A DNA stretch of 64,000 nt from Siphonodentalium dalli. Its lineage: Eukaryota; Mollusca; Scaphopoda; Gadilida; Siphonodentaliidae. The position numbers and the translations under genes are program-made. The notes beneath the pieces are model-generated. The model made no database searches, had not been told where the DNA came from, and saw nothing but the letters and a program-made list of their open reading frames with translations. The stretch is from assembly GCA_032622095.1 (NCBI GenBank), contig CP136069.1:100286278-100350277 (forward strand). The letters are read 5' to 3'. Of this stretch, positions 11,045-22,929 are shown piece after piece; the stretch's first letter is position 1; each line of letters begins with the position of its first letter.

Positions 11045-11480
11045 ATGTGTACCCATACCATAGTATGGTACATATAGTGTCGACCTCTGGATTGATTACT
11101 TGTCATTCATTCGGTCATCTGTCTGTCTGTCTGTCTGTAGAAACTTTACGCATGGTGCGATAACTGAAATATTTTCTATCCGATCTGAACTGAAGTTTGT
11201 GAGCTTCTTGGCCCAAAATACAGATCAAGTTCAAATATGGGTTTAATCTGAGTTTTTTTTACGGAGTTATGGCCCAATCTTACTTAGGTTTCATGCATGC
11301 TGCGATAACTAAAACATGTTTGATCTGATCGGAACCAAGTTTGAATTCTGAGTTTCTCAGCCCAAAATGCAGATCAAGTTGAATTTGGGTTTGATCTGAT
11401 TTTTTTTACGGTGTTATGGCCCTTTTTCAACTCAATTTTCCAGATTTGAGGTTTAATGATTATAACTCAAGTAACTGATA
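11045..11480 (+). repeat. Monomer family A, copy 1 (Helentron/HINE-like)
   Basis: Starts with a small hairpin CCATACCATAGTATGG, followed by TAGTGTCGAC and a TCTG microsatellite. About 140-bp monomers follow, with CCCAAAATACAGATCAAGTT and GAGTTATGGCCC. Other copies are at 32375 and 36205. This copy lacks the hairpin 3' end seen in those. Confidence 0.65.
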
Positions 11481-11990
11481 ATGTAATTAATACAGGTTTG
11501 CCACTGTTTGCCACTATGAATATAAGAGAACTTTATCACCAACAGAGCAGTGAATTATTGGATATAATTATGTATTTATTTTTAGCTATCATGTTAACCA
11601 TATTGTAAGCTGTATTACCCATTCATGATATTATGTACATTTGTCTGTACTACTTTAGCAGGTATTTTTCATGTGCAGCGTTTGTTGGCAGGGTGTTTTT
11701 AAATAAAGCATAGTATTTCGTGGCCATTCCTTGGTATTTTTCAATTGTAGTGTCGATAATATACTTAAGAATATGCACATGTCAACACTGTATTAATTAA
11801 TTAATTTAAATAGTTACTTATTAATCTAAGCAATCCCCATGCCCACACCATTTGGCTGACTTGGCATGACGTTGGGACATTCCACATTCTGCTGTGCGTG
11901 GAGATGAAATATATTTTAATCTTTCTGTCTTTCCCATCAAAACTGTATTGAATGATCAACACTTTCCATTAAAATATATTAAAAATGTGT

Positions 11991-12180
11991 AATGCTGTAA
12001 TCCAAATTAACGTTCCTAAATTACTATTTCTTTGCCTTCGGGGGTAAAAAATATTTGATTTGTGTCGAGGAACCCATCCGTCAAAGCTCAGAGTTATCAG
12101 ATATCTATTTTTGAAATCTGTTATTTTTCACTACCTGGAATATTTGGCAGCCTGGCAAATAAAGTTGATATAAAATAGAA
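11991..12180 (+). repeat. Dispersed repeat (pair with 43016-43250)
   Basis: TAATCCAAATTAACGTTCC, then AAATTACTATTTCTTTGCCTTCGGGG and later GGCAGCCTGGCAAATA recur near 43016-43180. Family not identified. Confidence 0.6.
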
Positions 12181-12249
12181 ATACATGTAAAATAAAACTA
12201 TATTAGACGACTGTATACAGGTGACTTGAAAATAGCACCGCTGCATCCC

Positions 12250-12552
12250 AGTTTTTGTTTTAATTCAATCATGAAATTTCGATTAAATTGGTTATCGGAT
12301 CTCAATGAAATTTGGTAGCTTTGGCATCATGAGGGCTTTCAAAAGAGAGTTCGTTAATGTTGTTAACATTTTCTGTTCAAGAGTTATCCTCTATCTTTAA
12401 CTGCAAATGTTGGATTTCCGTCTGTCGTTTATTAGAATTGTCAAGTAATTTGTTCGTTCATCACATTTTTTTTCACAATTTGGTTTCCAACCTGCCCATA
12501 TTTCAATTTTCACCATGGGGGTAACGCAGCACCCATGGTGCAACCTCTTGTT
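12250..12552 (+). mobile_element. Helentron-like element (family G) with 3' hairpin terminus
   Basis: Contains the core CTCAATGAAATTTGGTAG and a GAGTTATCC block. It ends with hairpin CCATGGGGG...CACCCATGG (12513-12538), then TGCAACCTCTTGTT. The terminal ACCTCTTGTT is shared with family C at 22657-22667. This structure resembles Helentron/HINE 3' ends. Confidence 0.5.
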
Positions 12553-12734
12553 ACATTTGTCTTATTGACTAAGATAGTAGCTGAAAAGGTTACAGACCAG
12601 ACAACGCATATATACTGGGGCTGAAAAGAATTCAGACCAGACCATGTTATATACTCATGCAGAGTTTTATACTAAAACATAGTTTAAACTATGGTGGGGC
12701 TGAAAAGTATTCAGACCCGTCTGTTATGTAAATA

Positions 12735-13190
12735 ATTATACCCTGCAACTAAGTTGTGGGGCGGGGGGTATACTGGAATCAGCTTGTCTGTCCGTCCGTT
12801 ATCGTTTTTTAATCATTTTCAGTGAAACTTGGCACAGACATCAACCACCATGGGAACCTGCGATTATGATGTCTGTTGGACTTTTTTTATTGGAGTTATC
12901 CCCTTTTTCGACTTAGATAATTTTTGCAACATGAATAATTTTGTCCGAGCTTTTATTCCTACATTTTTAGGTCAATTTTTTAAAAACTTGGCACAGATAT
13001 TTAGTACCATGGGAACCTGTGCACCTGCTATATGACATCTGTCAACTTTTTTGGTGGAGTTATCCCCCTTTTTTGACATTTTTGCAACATGCATATTTTT
13101 TTCTGAGCTTATATTCCTGTTAAACAGTTTTTCAGTCAATAGGTTTAGGATTAGGGTTAGGAGTTAGGGTTGTGCACCTGCAATGGGAAT
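12735..13190 (+). repeat. Monomer family F (Helentron/HINE-like)
   Basis: Opens with hairpin CCCTGCAACTAAGTTGTGGGG and GTATACTGG, a TCCG microsatellite, then two monomers with AACTTGGCACAGA, CCATGGGAACCTG and GGAGTTATCCCC. A short telomere-like string (TTAGGGTTAGG) lies at 13140-13172. Confidence 0.55.
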
Positions 13191-13200
13191 CTGTTATTAG

Positions 13201-13746
13201 TCGAGTTTTTTTCGAAAACTCGACTTATAGTTTGATGAGGGACAGTGGGCGGGCGGCGGACGGGCGGCGGGCGGGCGGCGTGTTTTGCTTATAACTCAAC
13301 CGTTTATTGACGGATTAAAAATTTGGTGTGTGAGTACATATCCATGCACGTAAGCTGCAGACAAAAAATCGGGTTTGTCCGCACATTTATTACAGAGTTA
13401 TGGCCCTTTGCCATTTTTCACTGATTTTAGGCTCGTTAGCGCAACAACTTCAACAAACGTTATCTGATTCGATTGAAATTTGGGATATAGGTGTCTCCCA
13501 AGAATATCTCGGACGAGTTCGAAAACCGGCCTGGTCCGATAAAATTTGATAGAGTTACATGTATGGCCCTTAATTAGTCATTTTTCACGAATTTTCAGCT
13601 CGTTAGCGCGATAACTTCATCAAACGTTATCCGATTCGATTGAAATTTGGTATATAGGTGTCTCCCAAGAATATCTCGGTCGAGTTCGAAAACCAGCCAG
13701 GTCCGATAAAATTTGATAGAGTTATGGCCCTTAATTAGTCATTTTT
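13201..13746 (+). mobile_element. Monomer family C, 5' part (Helentron/HINE-like)
   Basis: Starts with hairpin TCGAGTTTTTTTCGAAAACTCGA, a GGGCGGGCGGC microsatellite, then about 160-bp monomers: CTCGTTAGCGC, GAAATTTGGTATATAGGTGTCTCCC, GAGTTCGAAAACC and GAGTTATGGCCC. It is interrupted by a family D element and resumes at about 17370. The same start recurs at 52754. Confidence 0.7.
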
Positions 13747-16447
13747 AGCTCAACTTTACTTTGTAAAGTTTGAGCTATTGCCATGGCTTTGTCGTCCGTC
13801 GTCCGTGTGTACGTGTGAACGTAAGGCGTCAACAATGCAGGCTACAGGTCGTACCTTTCGTCGGATCATTATGAAATTTGTCATAGCTGTTGACATCAAC
13901 ATTTAGACCAGAATAATTAATTTTGGCCATATTGGATTTCAAAATTCAATCCATTAGCACGGGCTACAGGCCGTACTGTTTGTCTGATCTTCATGAAATT
14001 TGTCATGGATGTTAATAATGACATCTAGATGGGAACGAGTCATTTTGGGGTCATTCGGCCAAAAAACATGGCCGCCAGCAGCCATCTTGTATTTTACTCT
14101 TTGTATGACTAAATCCTTTAGCACGGGCTACAGGTCGTACCTTTAGTCTGATCATCATAAAATTTGTCATGGCTGTTGAAATTGGAATGTAGATGGGAAC
14201 GAGTCATTTTGGGGTCATTCGGACAAAAAACATGGCCACCAGCAGCCATCTTGGATTTTACTCTTTGTATGACTAAATCCTTTAGCACGGGCTACAGGTC
14301 GTACCTTTAGTCTGATCATCATAAAATTTGTCATGGTTGTTGAAATTGGAATGTAGATGGGAACGAGTCATTTTGGGGTCATTCGGACAAAAAACATGGC
14401 CGCCAGCAGCCATATTGGATTAAAAAAATTAATCCATTAGCACGGGCCACAGGTCGTACTGTTCTTCTGATCATCATGAAATTTGTCATGGATGATAATA
14501 TTGACATGTAGATGGGAACGAGTAATTTTGGGGTCATTCGGCCAAAAAACATGGCCGCCAGCAGCCATCTTCGATTTTACTCTTTGTATGACTAAATTCT
14601 TTAGCACGGGCTGCAGGTCGTACCTTTAGTCTGATCATCATAAAATTTGTCATGGATATTAACAATGACATGTAGATGGGAACGAGTAATTTTGGGGTCA
14701 TTCGGCTAAAAAACATGGTCGCCAGCAGCCATCTTGGATTTTACTCTTCGTATGACTAAATCCTTTAGCACGGGCTACAGGTCCTACTTTTAGTCTGATC
14801 ATCATAAAATTTGTCAAGAATGTTAACAATGACATGTAGATGGGAACTAGTCATTTTGGGGTCATTCGGCCAAAAAACATGGCCGCCAGCAGCCATCTTG
14901 GATTTTACTCTTTGTATGACTAAATCCCTTTGCCATTTTTCACTGATTTTAGGCTCGTTAGCGCAACAACTTCAACAAACGTTATCTGATTCGATTGAAA
15001 TTTGGGATATAGGTGTCTCCCAAGAATATCTCGGACGAGTTCGAAAACCGGCCTGGTCCGATAAAATTTGATAGAGTTACATGTATGGCCCTTAATTAGT
15101 CATTTTTCACGAATTTTCAGCTCGTTAGCGCGATAACTTCATCAAACGTTATCCGATTCGATTGAAATTTGGTATATAGGTGTCTCCCAAGAATATCTCG
15201 GTCGAGTTCGAAAACCAGCCAGGTCCGATAAAATTTGATAGAGTTATGGCCCTTAATTAGTCATTTTTAGCTCAACTTTACTTTGTAAAGTTTGAGCTAT
15301 TGCCATGGCTTTGTCGTTCGTCGTCCGTGTGTACGTGTGAACGTAAGGCGTCAACAATGCAGGCTACAGGTCGTACCTTTCGTCGGATCATTATGAAATT
15401 TGTCATAGCTGTTGACATCAACATTTAGACCAGAATAATTAATTTTGGCCATATTGGATTTCAAAATTCAATCCATTAGCACGGGCTACAGGCCGTACTG
15501 TTTGTCTGATCTTCATGAAATTTGTCATGGATGTTAATAATGACATCTAGATGGGAACGAGTCATTTTGGGGTCATTCGGCCAAAAAACATGGCCGCCAG
15601 CAGCCATCTTGTATTTTACTCTTTGTATGACTAAATCCTTTAGCACGGGCTACAGGTCGTACCTTTAGTCTGATCATCATAAAATTTGTCATGGCTGTTG
15701 AAATTGGAATGTAGATGGGAACGAGTCATTTTGGGGTCATTCGGACAAAAAACATGGCCGCCAGCAGCCATCTTGGATTTTACTCTTTGTATGACTAAAT
15801 CCTTTAGCACGGGCTACAGGTCGTACCTTTAGTCTGATCATCATAAAATTTGTCATGGTTGTTGAAATTGGAATGTAGATGGGAACGAGTCATTTTGGGG
15901 TCATTCGGACAAAAAACATGGCCGCCAGCAGCCATATTGGATTAAAAAATTTAATCCATTAGCACGGGCCACAGGTCGTACTGTTCTTCTGATCATCATG
16001 AAATTTGTCATGGATGATAATATTGACATGTAGATGGGAACGATTAATTTTGGGGTCATTCGGCCAAAAAACATGGCCGCCAGCAGCCATCTTCGATTTT
16101 ACTCTTTGTATGACTAAATTCTTTAGCACGGGCTGCAGGTCGTACCTTTAGTCTGATCATCATAAAATTTGTCATGGATATTAACAATGACATGTAGATG
16201 GGAACGAGTAATTTTGGGGTCATTCGGCTAAAAAACATGGTCGCCAGCAGCCATCTTGGATTTTACTCTTCGTATGACTAAATCCTTTAGCACGGGCTAC
16301 AGGTCCTACTTTTAGTCTGATCATCATAAAATTTGTCAAGAATGTTAACAATGACATGTAGATGGGAACTAGTCATTTTGGGGTCATTCGGCCAAAAAAC
16401 ATGGCCGCCAGCAGCCATCTTGGATTTTACTCTTTGTATGACTAAAT
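13404..16447 (+). repeat. 1,522-bp tandem duplication
   Basis: Block 13404-14925 is repeated at 14926-16447 with only a handful of differences seen. The junction at 14925/14926 shows CTAAATCC fused to CTTTGCC, which joins a family D monomer to a family C monomer. That is expected from recombination at a short shared CCCTTT-like string. Confidence 0.85.
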
Positions 16448-17370
16448 CCTTTAGCACGGGCTACAGGTCGTACCTTTAGTCTGATCATCATAAAATTTGT
16501 CATGGTTGTTGAAATTGGAATGTAGATGGGAACGAGTCATTTTGGGGTCATTCGGACAAAAAACATGGCCGCCAGCAGCCATATTGGATTAAAAAATTTA
16601 ATCCATTAGCACGGGCCACAGGTCGTACTGTTCTTCTGATCATCATGAAATTTGTCATGGATGATAATATTGACATGTAGATGGGAACGAGTAATTTTGG
16701 GGTCATTCGGCCAAAAAACATGGCCGCCAGCAGCCATCTTGGATTTTACTCTTTTATGACTAAATTCTTTAGCACGGGCTGCAGGTCGTACCTTTAGTCT
16801 GATCATCATAAAATTTGTCATGGATGTTAACAATGACATGTAGATGGGGAACGAGTAATTTTGGGGTCATTCGGCCAAAAAACCTGGTCGCCAGCAGCCA
16901 TCTTGGATTTTACTCTTTGTATGACTAAATCCTTTAGCATGGGCTACAGGTTGTACCTTTAGTCTGATCATCATGAAATTTGTCATGAATGTTAATAATG
17001 ACATGTAGATGGGAACGAGTCATTTTGAGGTCATTTGGCCGAAAAACATGGCCGCCAGCAGCCATCTTGGATTTTACTCTTTGTATGACTAAATTCTTTA
17101 GCACTAAATTCTTTAGTCGTACCTTTAGTCTGATCGTCATAAAATTTGTCATGGATGTTAACAATGACATGTAGATGGGAACGACTCATTTTGGGGTCAT
17201 TCGGCCGAAAACAAGGCCGCCAGCAGCCATCTTGGATTTTACTTTTCTCTTCATGTCTATAAACATGTATTAGATATTCAACTTTCCACATTCCTAATGG
17301 CTCCATTGACTGTAATACATTAAATTATTCCCTTTCCAAGTTGAGCTACAGTGTCATTGACACTTTCATT
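13747..17370 (+). mobile_element. Family D Helentron-like element, nested in family C
   Basis: Starts AGCTCAACTTTACTTTGTAA with an AGCTCAAACTTTAC partner (hairpin). The body is about 10 tandem monomers (GGGCTACAGGTCGTACC, TGATCATCAT, GACATGTAGATGGGAACGAG, CATGGCCGCCAGCAGCCATC). It ends AAGTTGAGCT (subterminal inverted repeat of the start), then hairpin AGTGTCATTGACACT, then TTCATTT. Family C flanks both sides (AGTCATTTTT before, CACAAATTTTCAGC after). The open frames in it run through the monomers and are not genes. Confidence 0.7.
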
Positions 17371-17540
17371 TCACAAATTTTCAGCTCGTTAGCGCGATAA
17401 TTTAACAAACATCATCCTATTTGATTGAAATTTTGATATATAGGTGTCTCCCAAGAATACCTCGGACGAGCTAGAAAACCGGCCCGGTCCGATAAAATTT
17501 GATAGAGTTAGGGTCCTTAACTGGTTCGCTGCTAAATATC
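17371..17540 (+). repeat. Family C, continuation after family D insertion
   Basis: One diverged C monomer (AATTTTCAGCTCGTTAGCGC ... GATAGAGTTAGGG), truncated near 17525. It restores the C array broken at 13746. Confidence 0.7.
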
Positions 17541-17671
17541 CTACATACACGTAATAAAATGCGTATATATATTTCAACAAACAGAAAATTATTGAATTTT
17601 ATGCTCGGAGTTGATAATTTGCACTCTTTTCTCAAATTTGACCCCCAAATATATGCATTTGTGATTATGTT

Positions 17672-18010
17672 GTGAGCCTGGATGTCTCACTAGGCTATGG
17701 TTATGAGCTTGGATGTCTCAATAGGCTATGGTTATGAGTCTGGATGTCTCATTAGGCTATGGCTATGCCTACGGGCCTGGATGTCTCATTAGGCTATGGT
17801 TATGAGCCTTGATGTCTCATTAGACTATGGTTATGGGTCTGGATGTCTCATTAGGCAATGATTATGAGTCTGGATGTCTCATTAGGCAATGGTTATGGGC
17901 CTGGGTGTCTCATTAGGCTATGGTTATGAGCCTGGTTGTTTGTTTGTCAAAGTAGTTTATCGATATGAGCCTTGATGTCTGATTAGGTTATGGTTATGAG
18001 CTTGGTTGTC
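17672..18010 (+). repeat. 31-bp minisatellite, about 10 units
   Basis: Units of the form GAGCCTGGATGTCTCATTAG plus GCTATGGTTAT repeat with period 31 and moderate divergence, including one disrupted unit near 17940. Confidence 0.9.
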
Positions 18011-19070
18011 GGCCGCCCTTAGGGCAAAACATTTGTAATTTTTCTCCAACTTTTCTCGATATAAGTACCTTTTCTGACAATTTTATTGGTCGGCATCCAT
18101 TCAAACTTCACAATGTCCCAATTTAATTATATATGTAACAATATTTCTTAAAGTCATTAGCTTCACTCCCGGTGGGCATATATTTGATGTCAGACAGAAC
18201 TGTGCCCGATATACCACAAGAAAGGTCATAAAAAACTAGAAAGAAAACCCCAATGTGGCATATTATTAGTGCGGTACTCGCCCTGTATTAAATTGTTGAA
18301 AACTGCGATCAGAGTAAGAAATCTTCTCAGATACTAACACATTTTCGGAGCGAATCAGCACGCGGAGTCTCATGGAATTATATTCGGAGGAAATCGGAAC
18401 CACCCGAATAACGACGATCGGCTGGCACGCACGACTGGGAGAACAGCCAAAACAAAGGCCGGCATGTCGATAACGAAAGTAGATTAAACAAAAAGAGAAA
18501 AAAACTAACAAAATAATAGGGGGCCTATCATAGTTTTTGCATTCAAGTTTTCTAAGTAAAATGTCGACAATTATTTGGCAACTAACAAAGTTTTCACACT
18601 CTGTATATATATTTATATATATATGGATTTTTTGCAAATTTAGGAGAGAATGAGTACGTATTCACAGTGTGCAAAAGACGATTGACACACCTCCGAAATT
18701 ATCCAGGTTCACCAATAATAAACAAATCTGGGAATTCTGCCTTCTAATCTAACGTCAACATATTTGGCCGAATACAAGGTGAAGTTATCTGCATGCGAAT
18801 TATTGACATCTGTAAATGTAAATTATAAGCAATATTTCAATAATATTTGACATCACAATAGACCAATCGTGCTGAGCTAGATCGATTGGTCTTCCTGACA
18901 CTGTTGTAAGAGATTTCTTGAATATTGAATTTTTGTTTGCTTGAAGATTTGTTCAAATTTATGATGAATATACCAGCAAAAAATTATACATTGTCTTTCA
19001 TTAGTTTCAAAATTGTCTTTCATTAGTTTCAAAATGAATAAGAATATTTTTTTTACAAAAAAATGGTTGT
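18011..19070. other. Intronic sequence without recognised features
   Basis: A minus-strand open frame of 123 codons at 18266-18637 has no recognisable domain, and no splice context or composition argues for coding. Short direct repeat GTCTTTCATTAGTTTCAAAA near 19000-19035. Confidence 0.45.
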
Positions 19071-19895
19071 AACTTGAAAGAACAATTTAGAGTAGGCCTA
19101 CTCCCTTTATCCAAGATTCATGCTGGCTGTGAAAGACCGATGGGATTATTTTAGCCTGATCGGTATATTTTAGCCCGATCGGGCTATTATTGATTGATCG
19201 GTGGTTCACCCAGACCTGTAGGATATGCGCACTATACTATAGGATATAGATAAGGCGTTTTATGTATGGGAGGCCTATTTCACTTGAAAGAACAATTTAT
19301 AGTAGGCCTACTCCCTTTATCCAAGATTCAGGCTGGCTGTGAAAGACCGATCGGTCTATTTTAGCCCGATCGGTCTATTTTAGCCCGATCGGGCTATTAT
19401 TGATTGATCGGTGGTTCACCCAGACCTGTAGGGTATGCGCGCTATAGTATATAGATAAGGCGTTTCATGTATGGGAGGCCTATTTCACTTGAAAGAACAA
19501 TTTATAGTAGGCCTACTCCCTTTATGCAAGATTCAGGCTGGCTGTGAAAGACCGATCGGTCTATTTTAGCCCGATCGGTCTATTTTAGCCCGATCGGGCT
19601 ATTATTGATTGATCGGTGGTTCACCCAGACCTGTAGGGTATGCGCGCTATAGTATATAGATAAGGCGTTTCATGTATGGGAGGCCTATTTCACTTGAAAG
19701 AACAATTTAGAGTAGGCCTACTCCCTTTATCCAAGATTCAAGCTGGCTGTGAAAGAACGATCGGTCTATTTTAGCCTGATCGGTCTACTTTAGCCCGATC
19801 GGGCTGTTATTGATTGATCGGTGGTTCACCCAGACCTGTAGGATATACGCGCTATAGCATATAGATACGGCATTTCATGTATGGGATACCCATTT
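19071..19895 (+). repeat. About 205-bp tandem array, 4 units
   Basis: TTGAAAGAACAATTTA starts units at about 19074, 19284, 19489 and 19694 (spacing 210, 205, 205). Each unit has two or three GATCGGTCTATTTTAGCCC-type sub-repeats and a CCCGATCGGGC palindrome. Units 2 and 3 are almost identical. Confidence 0.9.
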
Positions 19896-19910
19896 CACAT
19901 TTATTATTCA

Positions 19911-21145
19911 TTTACGATCAAGCGCAAATATTTCGCAAAATAACATCTATCATTTGCGCTTCAGTGTAAATCATTTGCGCAAATATAAATTAATATGCAT
20001 TGATATCACCCCCCTGAATTAATTTTAAATGGCACAGACCCACCATATGAGGGAAGCACCCCCCCCCAGTAACCCCAATATCTCTTTTATGACCATGGAA
20101 ATGGTAGAGATATGTGCAGGATATATCTCTTTTATAAAATATACTAGATCTCTGGGATGGAGACACAAATTCTTGGGGACAGGGATGCTGATAATATGAA
20201 AATTGGGGTTTTCCCCAATTTCAAGTCAATAAGTACACCATATGAGGGAAGCGAGTCCCCAGTAACCCCGAATTCCATATTTATGGCCATGGAAATGGTA
20301 TATATCTGTGTAGGAGATGTCCCTTTAATAAAATATACTAGAGCTCTGGGAGTGAGGCACCAATTCTTGGGACACCAGGGACAGAGATGCTGATATATGC
20401 ATATGGAAATATTTTTTCTTCAATGTTTCAGTATTATATGGGGCTACTACTATGGGTCCATGATAATATACTATGAGATGGACTCTATCATTCACAATCA
20501 GAGGGAAGTATAAAGGGAGTGTTAGGTATTTGCGCTTAAGCGCAAATATATTGATAGACATATACTTGAGCTTAAGCGCAAATGATTCATTTTCACATTT
20601 TATATTAACTAATTGCATTTAAGCGTAAATCAGTTACGCTTAATGTAATCATTTACGCTTAAGCATAATTGACTTATGCGTTATCATAATACATTGGAAT
20701 TATATTAAGAGCAATAATTTCATCGGCTGTCTTACCTTATATGTATATTTGTATAATCTGATGTATGTTAACTTACTGGCATTAGTAATGTGGTTGCATC
20801 CATTTCAGCTTGAGTATGTGGAGTTCAATGGGGGTGTATATGAATTACGGTTAAGCGCAACTCATTTACGCTTAAGTGGATTTCATTTACACTTAAGCGT
20901 AATTGAAATGAATTATGCTTAAGCAAATACATGTACCTATCTCCAACTGGTTTCCTCAGTCTGAACATCCATCTTAGTATGGGATCTGGGTGGAGTCCTC
21001 ACCTATGTTTGAGTAATGTTTTATGGCCTGAGTTAATTTGAGTTTAGAGCAAATCACATGGGAGTCTTTTTTACATTTATTATTTATTTGCATACAAATA
21101 TTTGCGCTTAAGCATAAAGCAATTGCGCTTACTTAGTGCAAATAC
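19911..21145. repeat. Cluster of CTTAAG-centred TTTGCGCTTAAGCGCAAA palindromes
   Basis: Full or half copies of TTTRCGCTTAAGCGYAAA occur at about 19913, 19955, 20526, 20571, 20612-20680, 20849-20925 and 21103-21150, more than a dozen half-sites in 1.2 kb, in both orientations. They are spaced irregularly and separated by unrelated AT-rich sequence, so this is not a simple tandem array. Confidence 0.75.
20030..20400 (+). repeat. Two-unit tandem duplication (about 190 bp)
   Basis: CACCATATGAGGGAAGC, CAGTAACCCC, ATGGAAATGGTA, AAATATACTAGA and GATGCTGATA occur in the same order twice (from about 20040 and about 20232). A further relative lies at 289-345. Confidence 0.75.
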
Positions 21146-21199
21146 ACAACACTTCTTTACTTCCATCCAATTTTAACTGTCAATGATTGAGTCCATCTT

Positions 21200-22090
21200 A
21201 TGGTATATTTATTTGGGCCTATATAAACTAAAAAATTGAAGAAAACATAATTCCATATGGATATCTATATCACTATCGCTGTCCCAAACAAATACGGTCT
21301 GTACTAGAATAGTGAATAGCAATATGGCACACATGTAGCATTGCACAGGTAATTAAACAGTTTGGAATACACATGTAAGACAACTCTTTCTGCACGAGAC
21401 TGTACCTGCTGTAGTTCGATCATAAAATCGGTCAACGATCTGCAACGATTACAAATTTCTATAAATAGTAACATTTTCAACTGTTACCGTTGTTCATTGC
21501 TCGATCATGACCACTTTGATTATAATTCTTTCATAACTCGGTCAATGTTCTTCCGTTGGTGATTTCAGGCAATAATTCCTTTTATATCCCTCCCATTCGA
21601 ATTGACTATACCGCTTGTTTTTCGTTTTATTAAGCTGATGTTACGCTATTCCAGCAAACGGCCTCCCTCCACGGAAGCTATTTTCTGAGAACGAAAGCCG
21701 ACTCAATCCCGACCAAGTCGGAAGTGTTCGGGTGTTTCCGCGACTGCACACGACAACTCGTTTGTGTATTTATTTCGCGTTTACAGTGGAATTATTCATC
21801 CCGATTGAGGGAAAGTAAACAGTTAGTTACGTGGCCGTATAATTAATACAAACTGATATCTGGTTAGGCATTTCGTGTATGGGGGTTATTTTATTCAGTC
21901 TTTCCACAGAATAACGCAGGGAACTCAATTGTGAGGTTCAATTTACGTTTCACATCACTTTAAATATTACCTGACAAACGCTATTTAAATGATTAAACTA
22001 AACAAGAGTTGACTAAACAAGACAGTGTCATTGCCAAAGCCCATATCTGGGCTTCCAGCACTCTTACATAGGGTCCAAATATGGGCTTTC
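21200..22090. other. Non-coding stretch, mostly unique
   Basis: No domain-bearing frame. Small direct repeat of a CCATATCTGGGCTTCCAGCACT-like unit at 22035-22100. Confidence 0.4.
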
Positions 22091-22114
22091 AGCACTGAAC
22101 CAGTTAAGTAGTCA

Positions 22115-22667
22115 TTTTGTACGAATTTTGAGCTCGTTAGCGCAATAACTTCAACAAACGTCATCCGATTCAACTCAAATTTGGTATATAAGTGTCTTCC
22201 AATAATATCCTGGACGAGTTCAAAAACCAGCCTGGCCCAATAAAATTTGATAGAGTTATGGCCCTTAATTAGTCATTTTTCGTGAATTTTTAGCTTGTTA
22301 GCGCGATAACTTCAACAAACGTCCTCCGATTTGTTTAAAATTTGGAATAGACATACTTGCCAAGAATATTTCGGACGAGTTCGAAAACCAGCCTAGCCCG
22401 ATAAAATTTGATTGAGTTATGGCCCTTAATTAGTCATTTTTCGTGAATTTTTAGCTCGTTAGCGCGATAACTTCAACAAACGTCCTCCGATTTGATAAAA
22501 TTTAGAATATAGATACTTGTTAAGAATATTTCTGACAAGTTCGAAAACTGGCCCTGTCATTTTACCTATTAATTAGTCTACCGATACTGATGCACACCAA
22601 TTGGCGGTAGCCACCGGCGGTAAGCCACCGAAAACGAGACACAGCATCTCTGATGCCACCTCTTGTT
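22115..22667 (+). mobile_element. Family C element, 3' part with terminus
   Basis: Three family C monomers (CTCGTTAGCGC..., GAGTTATGGCCC) lead into a unique tail and finish with hairpin GCATCTCTGATGC, then CACCTCTTGTT. This gives the 3' end of family C, which the copy at 13201 has lost. Confidence 0.65.
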
Positions 22668-22929
22668 TTATTATTTTATCTTAATGTTTACTGACATGTG
22701 AAACACCTGTGTTTTAAAAACACTGGGGGGTATCCTTAATCACAATGGGACAGTCAAACCTCTATATTACCTTTGTGTTTTGGTTACATGTAGCTGGAAA
22801 TAATTCATCTTTACCTTATCTGGTGATGTTTGTCTTATTCACATGTTAAAATGATGTTATTCATTCTCAAATGCTCGTTATGCTTATCATACATTATCAT
22901 TTTGGATGCTATGAGATGTTAGGCTTTTT

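Noticed and set aside
13140-13172. Interstitial telomere repeat
   Set aside because: Only about three irregular TTAGGG-like units next to a monomer array; too short to mean anything.
18266-18637. 123-codon minus-strand frame
   Set aside because: No domain, no splice context; AT-rich sequence of ordinary intron composition.
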